Assembly (NCBI RefSeq): GCF_001753205.1
Contig: NZ_CP017560.1
Span: 1,674,001 to 1,738,000 of the forward strand
Reading direction: 5' to 3'
Source of the DNA: Sporosarcina ureilytica
GTDB taxonomy: Bacteria; Bacillota; Bacilli; Bacillales_A; Planococcaceae
Length of the DNA stretch: 64,000 nt
The notes beneath the pieces were generated by a model. It was not told the DNA's origin. It searched no databases and saw only the letters and a list, made by a program, of their open reading frames with translations. Positions 1 to 8,192 of the stretch are shown piece by piece. Each line of letters starts with the position of its first letter. Positions within the stretch are counted from its first letter, which is position 1. The position numbers and the translations under genes are program-made.

Positions 1-1342
1 AAATGTCTAAGGATGTACCTATACGTAAAGTGTTAGGTACAAAACCGCCAATTAATACGCCTTTTTCAAGTGCTTTTGCATTGATAATATTAATTGGGAA
101 TGTGCTTGGATCTGCCTCATGAGTTGTGTTCCGATCTAGTTTTATAAAAGGAGTATTTTTTGCATCCTTAACTAGCTCTACCATCCAAAGGACTCCAGCA
201 CCATTGACAGGTCCTACAGTCGGGTGTTTGTCCTGCAGCTCCAATAATCTCTTTTTAAAATATTTGCCTGTTTCCTTTGCTTTTGCAACTAAGTTTTCTT
301 CAATCATATATTCAATATTTGCACATACAGCAGCCATTGCGATAGGGTGACCCGAATAAGTAGAGACCGTTTCCCAACGGAATTGGTCCATAAATTCGGC
401 GATTTCTTTATTAACTACTACGGCACCGGCCGGAATTGTTGAACTGGAGAGTCCTTTCGCCATTGTGACAATATCTGGCTCCACTCCGTAGTGCTGGTAA
501 TTAAACCATTCTCCTGTACGTCCAAATCCTGTTAAAACCTCATCGACAATCCAGAGAATATCAAGTTCTTTTGTCATCTTGCGGATTTGTGGAATATATT
601 CTTTTGGTGGGTGAATCGAGCCCGCCCCTTGTGTAATTTCGGTAACCATTGCAGCTACTTGTTCTGGACCTTGGTTTTCAATCATCCGCCTCGTATAGGT
701 TACACAGGCTAGCTCCCCAGTCTCATCGTGACATGACCCATATTTATGGCTAAGCGGGCAGCGCAAGCAGTTAGGAGAAGGGGCTACTGCAACCACTCCA
801 TCTTGCTGTCCCGGAACGTGTCTTTGCTCTGTATTTGGATCGGTCTCTGTAATCCCGCTTCGAGTTCCTTTTACTCGTGTCAGTGAGGAGGCGCCTCTTG
901 TCCAACCATGGTAAGCGTGTTCTCTTGTAATTACATTTGGTCGATTTTTAAAGAGTCGCGCAATGAAGAGTGCTGTCTCGTTTGCTTCACTTCCAGTTGA
1001 AACAAATCTGATTTTTCCTGGCCAGCTTTCCTCTCCAAGAATATCCTCCATAATCAGTTTTGCCGCTTTTGCCTTATAGTCCGAAGTATAGGCATCCCAG
1101 ACAAATCCATATCGATCAAGTGCATCTTTGATTGCATCATTAATTTTTTTGTTTTTCTGTCCAGTATTTACGCAATACAATTGGTTAAATAAATCCAATA
1201 AGCGTGTTCCGTCCGGCATAATGAGGTAATCACCTTCAGTGGACTCAATTGGGACTGTTTGGTATTCATCCTGTGTAGCAAATGTCCTTAGTATATATTT
1301 ATTATCCCATTCTTCAACCTTTTTCCAATCAATATTCGTCAT
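1..1342 (-). CDS. Class III PLP-dependent aminotransferase, C-terminus cut by window edge
   Basis: The reading frame starts at an ATG at 1342-1340, preceded on the minus strand by AAAGGGGG, and runs open to base 1. About 447 residues are visible and the C-terminus lies outside the window. The family is omega-amino acid:pyruvate aminotransferases, cytosolic PLP enzymes that move an amino group from an amine or omega-amino acid to a keto acid. Visible family features are the STGSEANETAL cofactor loop, the WIVDEVLTGFGRTG stretch with the PLP-contacting Asp, and MAKGLSSS with the Schiff-base Lys. A Cys-rich insert (NCLRCPLSHKYGSC) follows the middle of the protein. The substrate cannot be told from sequence; taurine, beta-alanine or another omega-amino acid would fit. 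A sigma-54-like promoter lies about 260 bp upstream. Confidence 0.85.
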   Translation of the reverse strand, partial: MTNIDWKKVEEWDNKYILRTFATQDEYQTVPIESTEGDYLIMPDGTRLLDLFNQLYCVNTGQKNKKINDAIKDALDRYGFVWDAYTSDYKAKAAKLIMEDILGEESWPGKIRFVSTGSEANETALFIARLFKNRPNVITREHAYHGWTRGASSLTRVKGTRSGITETDPNTEQRHVPGQQDGVVAVAPSPNCLRCPLSHKYGSCHDETGELACVTYTRRMIENQGPEQVAAMVTEITQGAGSIHPPKEYIPQIRKMTKELDILWIVDEVLTGFGRTGEWFNYQHYGVEPDIVTMAKGLSSSTIPAGAVVVNKEIAEFMDQFRWETVSTYSGHPIAMAAVCANIEYMIEENLVAKAKETGKYFKKRLLELQDKHPTVGPVNGAGVLWMVELVKDAKNTPFIKLDRNTTHEADPSTFPINIINAKALEKGVLIGGFVPNTLRIGTSLDI

Positions 1343-1602
1343 TATTATGTCCCCCTTTAAGTTAACTGCGATAAAAACTTACTCAAGACAAAAAAATTCT
1401 GCGAATAATCCTGTAGAAAAATAATGGTACGCTACAAAAGTATTCCTACCTTATTATGGAAATGTCGGACTTCTAAACTGAACCAGCAACTTTATCAATA
1501 TCGCTCTTAATTTATTTAAATGGTAGCCTCCTTTATTTTGTTATTCATATAATTCTTTGAAACTACCGGCACCTCTTTTATTGCGCCGCTATTAAATTAT
1601 TG

Positions 1603-1620
1603 ATGCAATAAGCATGCCAA
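1603..1620 (-). promoter_or_regulatory. Sigma-54-like -24/-12 promoter for the aminotransferase
   Basis: On the minus strand this reads TTGGCATGCTTATTGCAT. It matches TGGCAC-N5-TTGCA except for one base, and the GG and GC doublets have the canonical 10-nt spacing. It points toward the aminotransferase start at 1342. In Bacillus, SigL promoters commonly drive amino-acid catabolic genes, which fits. The functional assignment is inferred. Confidence 0.5.
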
Positions 1621-1681
1621 TTAGTAATCCCTCTTTGTTGCACGATTACTGTCATAAGAGGTGTATGGTTTTGGAGCATCG

Positions 1682-1700
1682 ATGTTCATTTTTAGAACAT
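1682..1700. promoter_or_regulatory. Inverted repeat upstream of the sigma-54-like promoter
   Basis: ATGTTC-N7-GAACAT is a perfect 6-bp inverted repeat about 80-100 bp upstream of the putative -24/-12 element. A related, looser GTTC...GAAC pair occurs at 1832-1852. The position is right for an upstream activating site of a sigma-54 enhancer-binding protein, but this is inference. Confidence 0.35.
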
Positions 1701-2103
1701 AGGCTATTAAAGCGGGCAACCAACTACTGTATACCACATTTCATCCGTACTCTTGCAAGAGCGCGGAATTTTGAATGTTCATTGTTCCTTTGTTATAAAA
1801 CCCTCCACCTATAGTGGTAATTTATGATGATTGTTCTATTTCCAGTGGAACATAACAGATTGTATAAACTTAACCGATTCTCTTGCATTCAATAGACAGA
1901 ATAATTAGAGTGTACGTATACTCAAAGTGTCTAATTACTAAAATAGTTAGGGCCCGGAAGAGTGCAGCGATATTTTGGTGTAGAAGAAAAAGATTACTGC
2001 AAATGCCTGCGTAATCACTTAGTGTAGTTGCTGGATTAGCAGTGCTTGAAGTATGTATAAATTTGCTAACCTTAGGACACTTCAAATCAGAAAGGATGAT
2101 AAA

Positions 2104-4383
2104 GTGCCCAAAATAATAGATGAAATCATTTTAAGAGGTCTTAAAGAAAATAATTTAAAAAATATAGATATAAACATACCGAAAGAAAAAATCATCGTAT
2201 TTACGGGGCTTTCCGGCTCAGGAAAAAGTTCCGTAGTTTTTGATACATTGGCAACTGAAAGCAGAAGACAAATGACGATGAACTATCCGCACTATGTTAG
2301 AAATCAAATGCCCAGATACGAAAGACCCCATGCTGATTTGATGCAAAATTTAAGCCCAGTTGTCGTTGTAGAGCAAAGACAAGTCGGCGGCAATTCCCGC
2401 TCAACAGTTGGCACCTATATGGATATCCATCCATTAATTAGACTTTTATTCTCCCGGATTGGCACGCCGCCTATCGCGTCGGCCACCGATTTTTCGAGCC
2501 AAAGTTCATTCGGCAAATGTCCAGCATGTAGTGGGTTTGGGAAGGTCATTGCGCCGGATTTAAATAAAATGGTCGATGTCGATAAGTCACTTCGGGCGTA
2601 TGCAGTGAAGTTTAAGCCGCTATCGCCTTCAGGTTGGCAAGGCAGGTGGATGATGACTGGTGGATTATTTGATCCTGATAAACCGATTAAGGACTATTCA
2701 GAAGAAAAACGTCACCTATTATTATATGGTCCCCCGGAAGGCGAAAGCGTCTTCGCACCGTTTCACACAAAAAATGGTCCACAAGATCATGAGTGGGATG
2801 GGTTATTGCCAAGATTTACACGCCTATATATTAATAGAGACATCTCAAAACTCAAACAAGTTTCTCAAGAAGACGTTTTAGCCGTATCCACCCAAAGCGA
2901 TTGCCAAAACTGCCTAGGTTCAGGTCTAAGCCCTGAAGTTTTAGCATGTAGAATAAATGGCTTCAATATCGCTGAATACGATCAATTGGAATTGACAGAA
3001 TTTCTTGAGGAACTCAATAGGATACATGATCCTTTAGGGGCGTCTATCGCACAACAAGCCATTGCACCTATTCAACAACTCGTTGAATTAGGATTAGGCT
3101 ATTTAAGTCTGTCTAGGAAAATGGGCACGCTATCCGGCGGTGAAGCGCAAAGGGTGAAAATTGCGCGTCATTTGGGGAGTAGTCTTAATAACATCACATA
3201 CATTTTCGATGAACCGAGTGCAGGACTTCATCCAGAAGAAGTGGATAGGTTAATTCAGCTATTAAAAAGTATAAAAGAATATCATAATACCGTCATCGTT
3301 ATCGAACATGATCTATCCGTCATAAAAGCGGCGGATGAAATTATAGAGATGGGCCCGGGGGCAGGTGTAAGCGGAGGAGAAATTGTTTACCAAGGAAAAT
3401 TAGAAGGGCTGGATAATTCTAAAGCGGCAACGAGAGTAAACCAACAGCTAACCATCAACAAACGCCCAAGAGATCGTAAAAGTTATTTTACGATCAAAAG
3501 AGCATGTCATAATAACTTGAAAAACATAAGCGTAAAGATTCCGCAACATGCACTTGTTTCCATATGCGGCGTTTCAGGCTCTGGTAAAAGTTCCTTAATG
3601 ATGGAGGCCTTTCCAGAAAATTATCCAGAAACGATCTTAGTAGGACAAGGCAGTATAGGCATCTCTAGTCGCTCGACGATTGCGACATATATGGGCATCA
3701 TGGATGATATTCGCGCAATCCTTGCAAAAGAAACAGGACAACCCGCGGGTTTATTCACCTTTAACTCATTGGGGGCATGCCCTATGTGCAAAGGAAAAGG
3801 CGTCACAACCCCAGACGTAGCGTTTGCAGATCCAGTGACAGTATTATGTGAAGCGTGTCACGGAATGAGGTATTCAGACGAGGCATTGTTATACCGGTAT
3901 CAAGATAAAAATATAGCGGAGATTTTAGGTTTAACAATAGACGAGGCGATAAACTATTTTAAAGTACCAAGAATCCTAAACAGAGTGAATACGCTGCTAG
4001 ACGTAGGATTAGGATATCTAACGCTAGGGCAGACGACGAGTTCTTTAAGTGGGGGTGAGGTCCAGCGTCTCAAACTTGCGAGTCATTTACAAAAAAAGGG
4101 GCAAATCTATCTGTTGGACGAACCATCTTTAGGATTGCACAAAAAAGATAATGGAAAACTTTTGGATGTATTTCAAAATCTTGTCAACAAGGGAAACTCT
4201 GTTATCATCATCGAACACAATCTAGATTTTATCGCGGCGAGCGATTGGGTAATCGAATTAGGTCCAGGCGGAGGAAAACAAGGTGGGCAGATTTTATTTG
4301 AAGGGACGCCGGAAGAGATGTTGACTGCAGAAACGTTGACATCGAAATGGTTAAAGAATGGAATTGCTGAACAGTTAACATGA
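2104..4383 (+). CDS. Short UvrA-like (class II) ABC-type excinuclease subunit
   Basis: This protein of about 759 residues has two fused ABC ATPase halves of the UvrA type. Visible are Walker A GLSGSGKSS (about 35-43) and GVSGSGKSS, signatures LSGGEAQRVKIA and LSGGEVQRLKLA, and two zinc modules (CPACSGFG/CQNCLGSG and CPMCKGKG/CEACHG). Housekeeping UvrA is about 950 residues, so this shorter form probably lacks the UvrB-binding region. Class II UvrA proteins, including DrrC-type drug-resistance proteins, share this layout. The role is therefore DNA-damage or DNA-drug handling outside the standard UvrABC complex, by inference. I prefer the GTG at 2104 because AAAGGA lies 6 nt upstream; an in-frame ATG at 2053 has no ribosome binding site. 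Confidence 0.85.
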   Translation: MPKIIDEIILRGLKENNLKNIDINIPKEKIIVFTGLSGSGKSSVVFDTLATESRRQMTMNYPHYVRNQMPRYERPHADLMQNLSPVVVVEQRQVGGNSRSTVGTYMDIHPLIRLLFSRIGTPPIASATDFSSQSSFGKCPACSGFGKVIAPDLNKMVDVDKSLRAYAVKFKPLSPSGWQGRWMMTGGLFDPDKPIKDYSEEKRHLLLYGPPEGESVFAPFHTKNGPQDHEWDGLLPRFTRLYINRDISKLKQVSQEDVLAVSTQSDCQNCLGSGLSPEVLACRINGFNIAEYDQLELTEFLEELNRIHDPLGASIAQQAIAPIQQLVELGLGYLSLSRKMGTLSGGEAQRVKIARHLGSSLNNITYIFDEPSAGLHPEEVDRLIQLLKSIKEYHNTVIVIEHDLSVIKAADEIIEMGPGAGVSGGEIVYQGKLEGLDNSKAATRVNQQLTINKRPRDRKSYFTIKRACHNNLKNISVKIPQHALVSICGVSGSGKSSLMMEAFPENYPETILVGQGSIGISSRSTIATYMGIMDDIRAILAKETGQPAGLFTFNSLGACPMCKGKGVTTPDVAFADPVTVLCEACHGMRYSDEALLYRYQDKNIAEILGLTIDEAINYFKVPRILNRVNTLLDVGLGYLTLGQTTSSLSGGEVQRLKLASHLQKKGQIYLLDEPSLGLHKKDNGKLLDVFQNLVNKGNSVIIIEHNLDFIAASDWVIELGPGGGKQGGQILFEGTPEEMLTAETLTSKWLKNGIAEQLT

Positions 4384-4506
4384 AGTGTGATTTCATTTAG
4401 TGCGAAAATTTGTTAAAGTGGTAATAGTCATTTCTATTTATCGACATTTTTAGAAAAAGACTCTAGCGTTGGAAATGGCAAATCGTTAATCTAAGGGGGA
4501 TTTCAA

Positions 4507-4917
4507 ATGGCAACAGATCGTTATCAAAAAGGTTTGGATAAATTAATGGAACTTACAATACCAGACAGTGACAATCCAACTGGCCATATGGATATTGGTG
4601 AGGGATTTAAAGATATTGCGCCTGACTTAAGCAAATATGTTGTTGAATTTGCTTTTGGAGACATTTATGCGCGTCCAGGACTTGATAACAAACAAAAAGT
4701 ACTTACAACCATTTCAGCCCTTGTCGCACAGGGAACACCGCAGATTGAGATGCATGTAAAAACGGGGCTGGCAGTAGGGTTAACACCAGAAGAAATTGTC
4801 GGTTGTATTATGCATCTCATCCCGTATACAGGATTTCCGCGTGCCCTAAATGCATTAAAAGCCGCTCAAAAAGTGTTTGAAGAACGCGGTGTATCTGTTA
4901 CAACATCTGCTAATTAA
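4507..4917 (+). CDS. Carboxymuconolactone decarboxylase / AhpD-like family protein
   Basis: This 136-residue cytosolic protein has the alpha-helical CMD fold. The segment GLAVGLTPEEIVGCIMHLIP followed by YTGFPRALNAL is characteristic of the family. A single Cys (VGCIMH) sits where AhpD-type members carry a CxxC pair, so thiol peroxidase-reductase activity is doubtful. The gene starts at ATG after AAGGGGGA. It stands alone, with a hairpin downstream. The substrate is unknown. Confidence 0.8.
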   Translation: MATDRYQKGLDKLMELTIPDSDNPTGHMDIGEGFKDIAPDLSKYVVEFAFGDIYARPGLDNKQKVLTTISALVAQGTPQIEMHVKTGLAVGLTPEEIVGCIMHLIPYTGFPRALNALKAAQKVFEERGVSVTTSAN

Positions 4918-4943
4918 ATTAGGTTCTTTATTCGAAAAAAGAA

Positions 4944-4988
4944 ATGGTACTAATCGACAGTTTTTATGTGATTAGGGCCATTTTTTTG
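4944..4988 (+). terminator. Rho-independent terminator after the CMD-family gene
   Basis: An imperfect stem (ATGGTACTAATC with GATTAGGGCCAT) is followed by a run of seven T. Confidence 0.65.
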
Positions 4989-5227
4989 TTCTTTATAATT
5001 CTCATTTAATGAAAAAATGGTATTATACAATAAACAAATAACTCTTGTCAATCATAAAATTTGCGATATTTCAAAATATGTGATAATATATAGTTATAAC
5101 AATTATTGAGACAGTATTCGATCATCGTGCGCAATTTCTTACGACAGAATTTGAGTGCGATTTTTTGAATTTGTTAACGTATTTTCGTTGCATTCGGTCA
5201 AAAATTTTAAATAAGGAGAGTGGGTTA

Positions 5228-6070
5228 GTGAATTTAATTAATGAAGAAATAACTCATAAAGTATTTGGTGAGGGAAATATCGTGGGTCATGAGGAATCTG
5301 TTATCACCGTTGATTTTAATGAGAAAATTAAAAAATTCGTTTATCCTGATGCTTTTGGAGAGTTTATTACACTTAATGACCGAAGTGTTGCGAAATCTTT
5401 GGAGAAAATCTTTTTGAAAAGGGAAAAGAAAGAAGAGGCTCTTTTAAGGAAACGCAAAGAAGAACAAGAGCGACTGGCGCTTGAACAGCAACTAAGAGAT
5501 AAGCTAAAGAACAATAGAATTCATGAAAGTTCGCAAATTGTTTTCTGGTTGGATGTAGAAGAACAACAACATGTATTTACCGACTGGCAAGTAAGTACTG
5601 GCACGATTCAAAGTGGAGTAAATAAAGGCCAGCCAAACAGAGCAGCTCGTTTGCGTCCGAACAGCGCAGGTCTATTGACTGTAAGGGGGGCAGAACAACG
5701 AGAAACAGAAAGACAGATTCTCGGTCTTTACATGGTAAATGAAGCGTACTCCGGCAATCTTAGCGAAGACGGAATGGTCCCATCCCATGCAGAATTTAGA
5801 ATCCAGCTCTCGGATCAAGAAGCGGAGGAAATGCTTTTCTGGAATTACTATATCAATCAGAACCATCCACATCGAACTTCATGGAATTCTGGTAAATATC
5901 GTTATTTCGATAATGTCTGGACTGCCCAAATTTTAAAAGATATTATTGCGTTAAGAACAGATGAAGAACAAATCAAAGAAGCTCAAAGGTTTTTGGAATA
6001 TTTCTGTCAAATGAATGCGCTTGACATGAATAATATCCCAGAGGCGAACGGGGCATTAAAGCAATCATAA
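5228..6070 (+). CDS. Unrecognised protein with N-terminal ITHKVFGEG domain and coiled coil
   Basis: I do not recognise the whole protein (about 280 residues). The first 50 residues (ITHKVFGEGNIVGH...ITVDFN) resemble the small beta-barrel segment found at the ends of some helicases and in small Firmicute proteins, with the THKxFGxG pattern. A charged helix at about 55-100 (KREKKEEALLRKRKEEQER) is probably a coiled coil. The remainder is a globular domain rich in Trp, Tyr and Asn. No signal peptide or membrane segment is seen, so it is probably cytosolic. GTG at 5228 follows AAGGAGAG by 7-8 nt and is preferred over the upstream in-frame ATG at 5165. Confidence 0.65.
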   Translation: MNLINEEITHKVFGEGNIVGHEESVITVDFNEKIKKFVYPDAFGEFITLNDRSVAKSLEKIFLKREKKEEALLRKRKEEQERLALEQQLRDKLKNNRIHESSQIVFWLDVEEQQHVFTDWQVSTGTIQSGVNKGQPNRAARLRPNSAGLLTVRGAEQRETERQILGLYMVNEAYSGNLSEDGMVPSHAEFRIQLSDQEAEEMLFWNYYINQNHPHRTSWNSGKYRYFDNVWTAQILKDIIALRTDEEQIKEAQRFLEYFCQMNALDMNNIPEANGALKQS

Positions 6071-6200
6071 TCAGACCAACCCGTTCATATGACCTGAAAT
6101 GAATTGCATAAAATAAATATAGTAATCCTGCCAAAAATATGTTTGGTAGGATTATTTTTAATTATTGATTCAAGAAATGAAGTCGTCACAAGGTCTTACT

Positions 6201-6223
6201 ATTTTGATGATTGTCATCAAAAT
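6201..6223. promoter_or_regulatory. Perfect 10-bp inverted repeat, operator-like
   Basis: ATTTTGATGA-TTG-TCATCAAAAT lies about 125 bp upstream of a 40-aa gene and just before a cre-like element. It has no T-run, so it looks like a protein-binding site rather than a terminator. Confidence 0.4.
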
Positions 6224-6229
6224 GTCAAA

Positions 6230-6243
6230 TGTAAGCGCTTTAT
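6230..6243 (+). promoter_or_regulatory. cre-like site (CcpA)
   Basis: TGTAAGCGCTTTAT differs from the catabolite-responsive consensus TGWAANCGNTNWCA only at the last two positions. An almost identical copy occurs at 17377-17390. Confidence 0.4.
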
Positions 6244-6346
6244 TTTTGGAGGAATTGTGAAAATATGCACATTGTCCTTTTTTCTGTTATAAAACAGCGT
6301 ATACTAAAGGCAGCAATGAAAAGTAACTAACAAAGGAGAATGTCAA

Positions 6347-6469
6347 ATGTGGGTAGTCACAGTATTTGAGCAACAATCCTTCAGAATTTTTGAATATACA
6401 AATCAAAATGAAGCGAAAAAAGCGTTAGCATCATTTTCAAAAAACGCACGTCTTTCTTATGTAGCTTAA
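6347..6469 (+). CDS. Conserved 40-residue protein, paralogue 1
   Basis: An ATG after AAAGGAGA encodes 40 residues beginning MWVVTVFEQQSFRIFEY. A paralogue of identical length lies at 17702, sharing MW-xx-TVFE-x3-(F/V)RIFEY, EA-x3-AL and a terminal (S/T)Y. The matching pattern over the full length, with different codons, argues for a real gene family. It is too small for a catalytic domain and may be a small regulator or complex subunit. The function is unknown. A terminator follows immediately. Confidence 0.75.
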   Translation: MWVVTVFEQQSFRIFEYTNQNEAKKALASFSKNARLSYVA

Positions 6470-6476
6470 TCTATTC

Positions 6477-6512
6477 ACTCCTTTCCTGATTCCAATGGGG
6501 AAGGAGTTTTTC
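6477..6512 (+). terminator. Terminator after 40-aa gene 1
   Basis: The stem ACTCCTTTCC with GGGGAAGGAGT is followed by TTTTTCG. Confidence 0.7.
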
Positions 6513-6598
6513 GTTATGCCTGGACATGAAATAGTTCTTTGGCGTCTACTATTTGCATGCGAATCGTGCACTATACATAGCAATCGCCAAAGTCGGAC

Positions 6599-6627
6599 TT
6601 GCATTCTTCATTGAAAAGAAGTATAGT
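6599..6627 (+). promoter_or_regulatory. Promoter of the lysine riboswitch-dapA unit
   Basis: TTGCAT, a 17-nt spacer and TATAGT form a sigma-A-type promoter about 40 nt before the riboswitch. Confidence 0.6.
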
Positions 6628-6665
6628 CATAGTAATTAAACATTTCTCTTATTTCATAACTTTGA

Positions 6666-6845
6666 AGTAAGGATAGAGGCGCAGAAACCATTAGTACACA
6701 ATCTGAGGATAATGAGGTCCAATGATGATTGTGGAAAGGGGGATTTGCCGAAGTGGAGAGAAACTCATATTTCTCAAAGCTGGTTCTGGGTTGAATAAGT
6801 CCAGGATTGTCATATAGGAAACTATATGGAGGGCTATCTTTTTGC
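6666..6845 (+). promoter_or_regulatory. Lysine riboswitch (L-box)
   Basis: The leader contains L-box landmarks in order: GATAGAGGCGC, TTAGTA, GAGGATAATGAGG, GGAAAGGGGGATTTGCCGAAG, and closing GGGCTATC that pairs with GATAG to form P1. A terminator hairpin at 6871-6899 follows, so lysine binding should cause premature termination and lower dapA expression. Known L-boxes control lysine synthesis and transport genes, and dapA is directly downstream. Confidence 0.9.
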
Positions 6846-6870
6846 AAAGAAATAATTTATTATTTCAACT

Positions 6871-6899
6871 GCAACAACGAACCCTCGTTGTTGCTTTTT
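6871..6899 (+). terminator. Riboswitch-controlled terminator before dapA
   Basis: GCAACAACGA and TCGTTGTTGC form a perfect stem with a 4-nt loop followed by TTTTTG. It is placed as the expression platform of the L-box. Confidence 0.85.
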
Positions 6900-6968
6900 G
6901 TGTTTAATCACAAATCGCCCTACTCCCTCTGTTTATTTTCCAAAAATAAATGATAGGACGTGGAGTTA

Positions 6969-7853
6969 ATGAATTTTGGACAAATTGTAACAGCTATGGT
7001 GACACCATTTGATGCACAGGGAGAAATTGATTTTCCCGCGACGAGAAACTTGATTGAGTATTTAATTGCCAATGGATCGGATAGTTTAGTGATTTCAGGG
7101 ACTACTGGAGAATCTCCGACATTGACAGATGAAGAAAAGGTCGAACTATTTAAGTTTACGGTAGAAGTGGTTAATGGACGGGTGCCGGTGATTGCAGGAA
7201 CAGGTTCGAATAACACAAGAGCGTCAATCGAACTGACGATTCGTGCGGAAGCGGCAGGCGTCGATGCAATTATGCTTGTGGCACCCTACTATAATAAACC
7301 ATGTCAAGAAGGATTATATGAACATTTCAAGACAATAGCAGCGTCGACTACTTTACCGGTTATGCTGTATAACATTCCAGGACGCAGTGCCGTCAATATG
7401 GAAGTAGAAACGACTGTTCGACTTGCAAAAATTTCTAATATCGTTGCCATTAAAGAGGCAAGTGCTGATTTAGATGCGATGGCTAAAATTATCGAACAAA
7501 CGCCTGACCATTTTTCATTGTATAGCGGAGATGACAGTTTAACGCTTCCCGTTTTAGCAATTGGGGGAGCGGGTGTCGTATCCGTGTCGTCCCATATCTT
7601 AGGGAATGACATGCAGGCCATGATCGCAAACTTTAAAGACGGTGATGTGCAACAAGCGGCTAAAGTTCATCGCAGCATGCTGCCAATTATGAATGCAATG
7701 TTTGCAACGCCAAATCCAACTTCGGTTAAAGCGGCATTGAATGCAAGAGCAGTTCCTGTCGGTGGCGTTCGTCTGCCAATGGTCCCGTTGAATGAAGAAC
7801 AACTTCGTACATTGGAAGAAGTATTAAATGCTTATGATGGATTATTCGTCTAA
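6969..7853 (+). CDS. dapA: 4-hydroxy-tetrahydrodipicolinate synthase
   Basis: This 294-residue cytosolic TIM-barrel enzyme condenses pyruvate with L-aspartate semialdehyde, the first committed step toward diaminopimelate and lysine. It also supplies dipicolinate for spores. Visible are GTTGES near residue 45, the active-site Tyr in MLYNIPGRS (about 134) and the Schiff-base Lys in VAIKEAS (about 162). The ATG at 6969 is preferred over a GTG at 6960 because AGGA lies about 10 nt before it and the product then begins MNFGQIVTAMVTPF. The gene is alone between the lysine riboswitch and a terminator, unlike the asd-dapG-dapA arrangement of B. subtilis. Confidence 0.95.
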   Translation: MNFGQIVTAMVTPFDAQGEIDFPATRNLIEYLIANGSDSLVISGTTGESPTLTDEEKVELFKFTVEVVNGRVPVIAGTGSNNTRASIELTIRAEAAGVDAIMLVAPYYNKPCQEGLYEHFKTIAASTTLPVMLYNIPGRSAVNMEVETTVRLAKISNIVAIKEASADLDAMAKIIEQTPDHFSLYSGDDSLTLPVLAIGGAGVVSVSSHILGNDMQAMIANFKDGDVQQAAKVHRSMLPIMNAMFATPNPTSVKAALNARAVPVGGVRLPMVPLNEEQLRTLEEVLNAYDGLFV

Positions 7854-7903
7854 AACGAGTGTCTATAAGATAAACTAAGCTCAAGACATATCGAATCATA
7901 CAC

Positions 7904-7943
7904 ATATGCCAGTCACGCAAATTTCTGTGACTGGCATATTTAT
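7904..7943 (+). terminator. Hairpin terminator after dapA
   Basis: The 12-bp stem TATGCCAGTCAC/GTGACTGGCATA is perfect. The following T-tract is weak (TTTAT). Confidence 0.65.
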
Positions 7944-8140
7944 AACTATCATTTTCATCTTCTTTTTCGCGCCCAGCTAAATCTTGCTTTAGTTTTTAAA
8001 AGAGCTTTTTGTGGTAGGGGACTTAGCGCACTTTGAATTGAGCAACTTTACTATGATATTGTTCAGGCGTTCCAGTGTGTAAGTTTAAAGGAGGAGACCA
8101 CCTAGTATAAATCAACCATATATATATTTGTATGAACAAA

Positions 8141-8183
8141 AAGAGGAAGATGAGAAAATAACATTTTCTCATCTTCCTCTTTT
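8141..8183. terminator. Bidirectional terminator at the end of the ABC transporter operon
   Basis: AAGAGGAAGATGAGAAAAT is mirrored by ATTTTCTCATCTTCCTCTT, with A/T tracts on both sides. It ends the minus-strand operon at 8193. The stretch 7944-8140 before it holds no supported gene. Confidence 0.75.
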
Positions 8184-8192
8184 ATATCAAAT

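Larger units (their letters stand above)
1343..2103. other. Intergenic region, 0.76 kb, no credible gene
   Basis: No frame here has both a ribosome binding site and a recognisable product. The region holds the sigma-54-like promoter, the GTTC/GAAC repeats, and a nested palindrome at 1902-1937 (TAATTAGA...TCTAATTA around GAGTGTACGTATACTC). The rest could be decayed sequence. Confidence 0.5.

Noticed and set aside
1614-1814. 66-codon frame upstream of the UvrA-like gene
   Set aside because: No ribosome binding site, and it overlaps the putative sigma-54 regulatory region.
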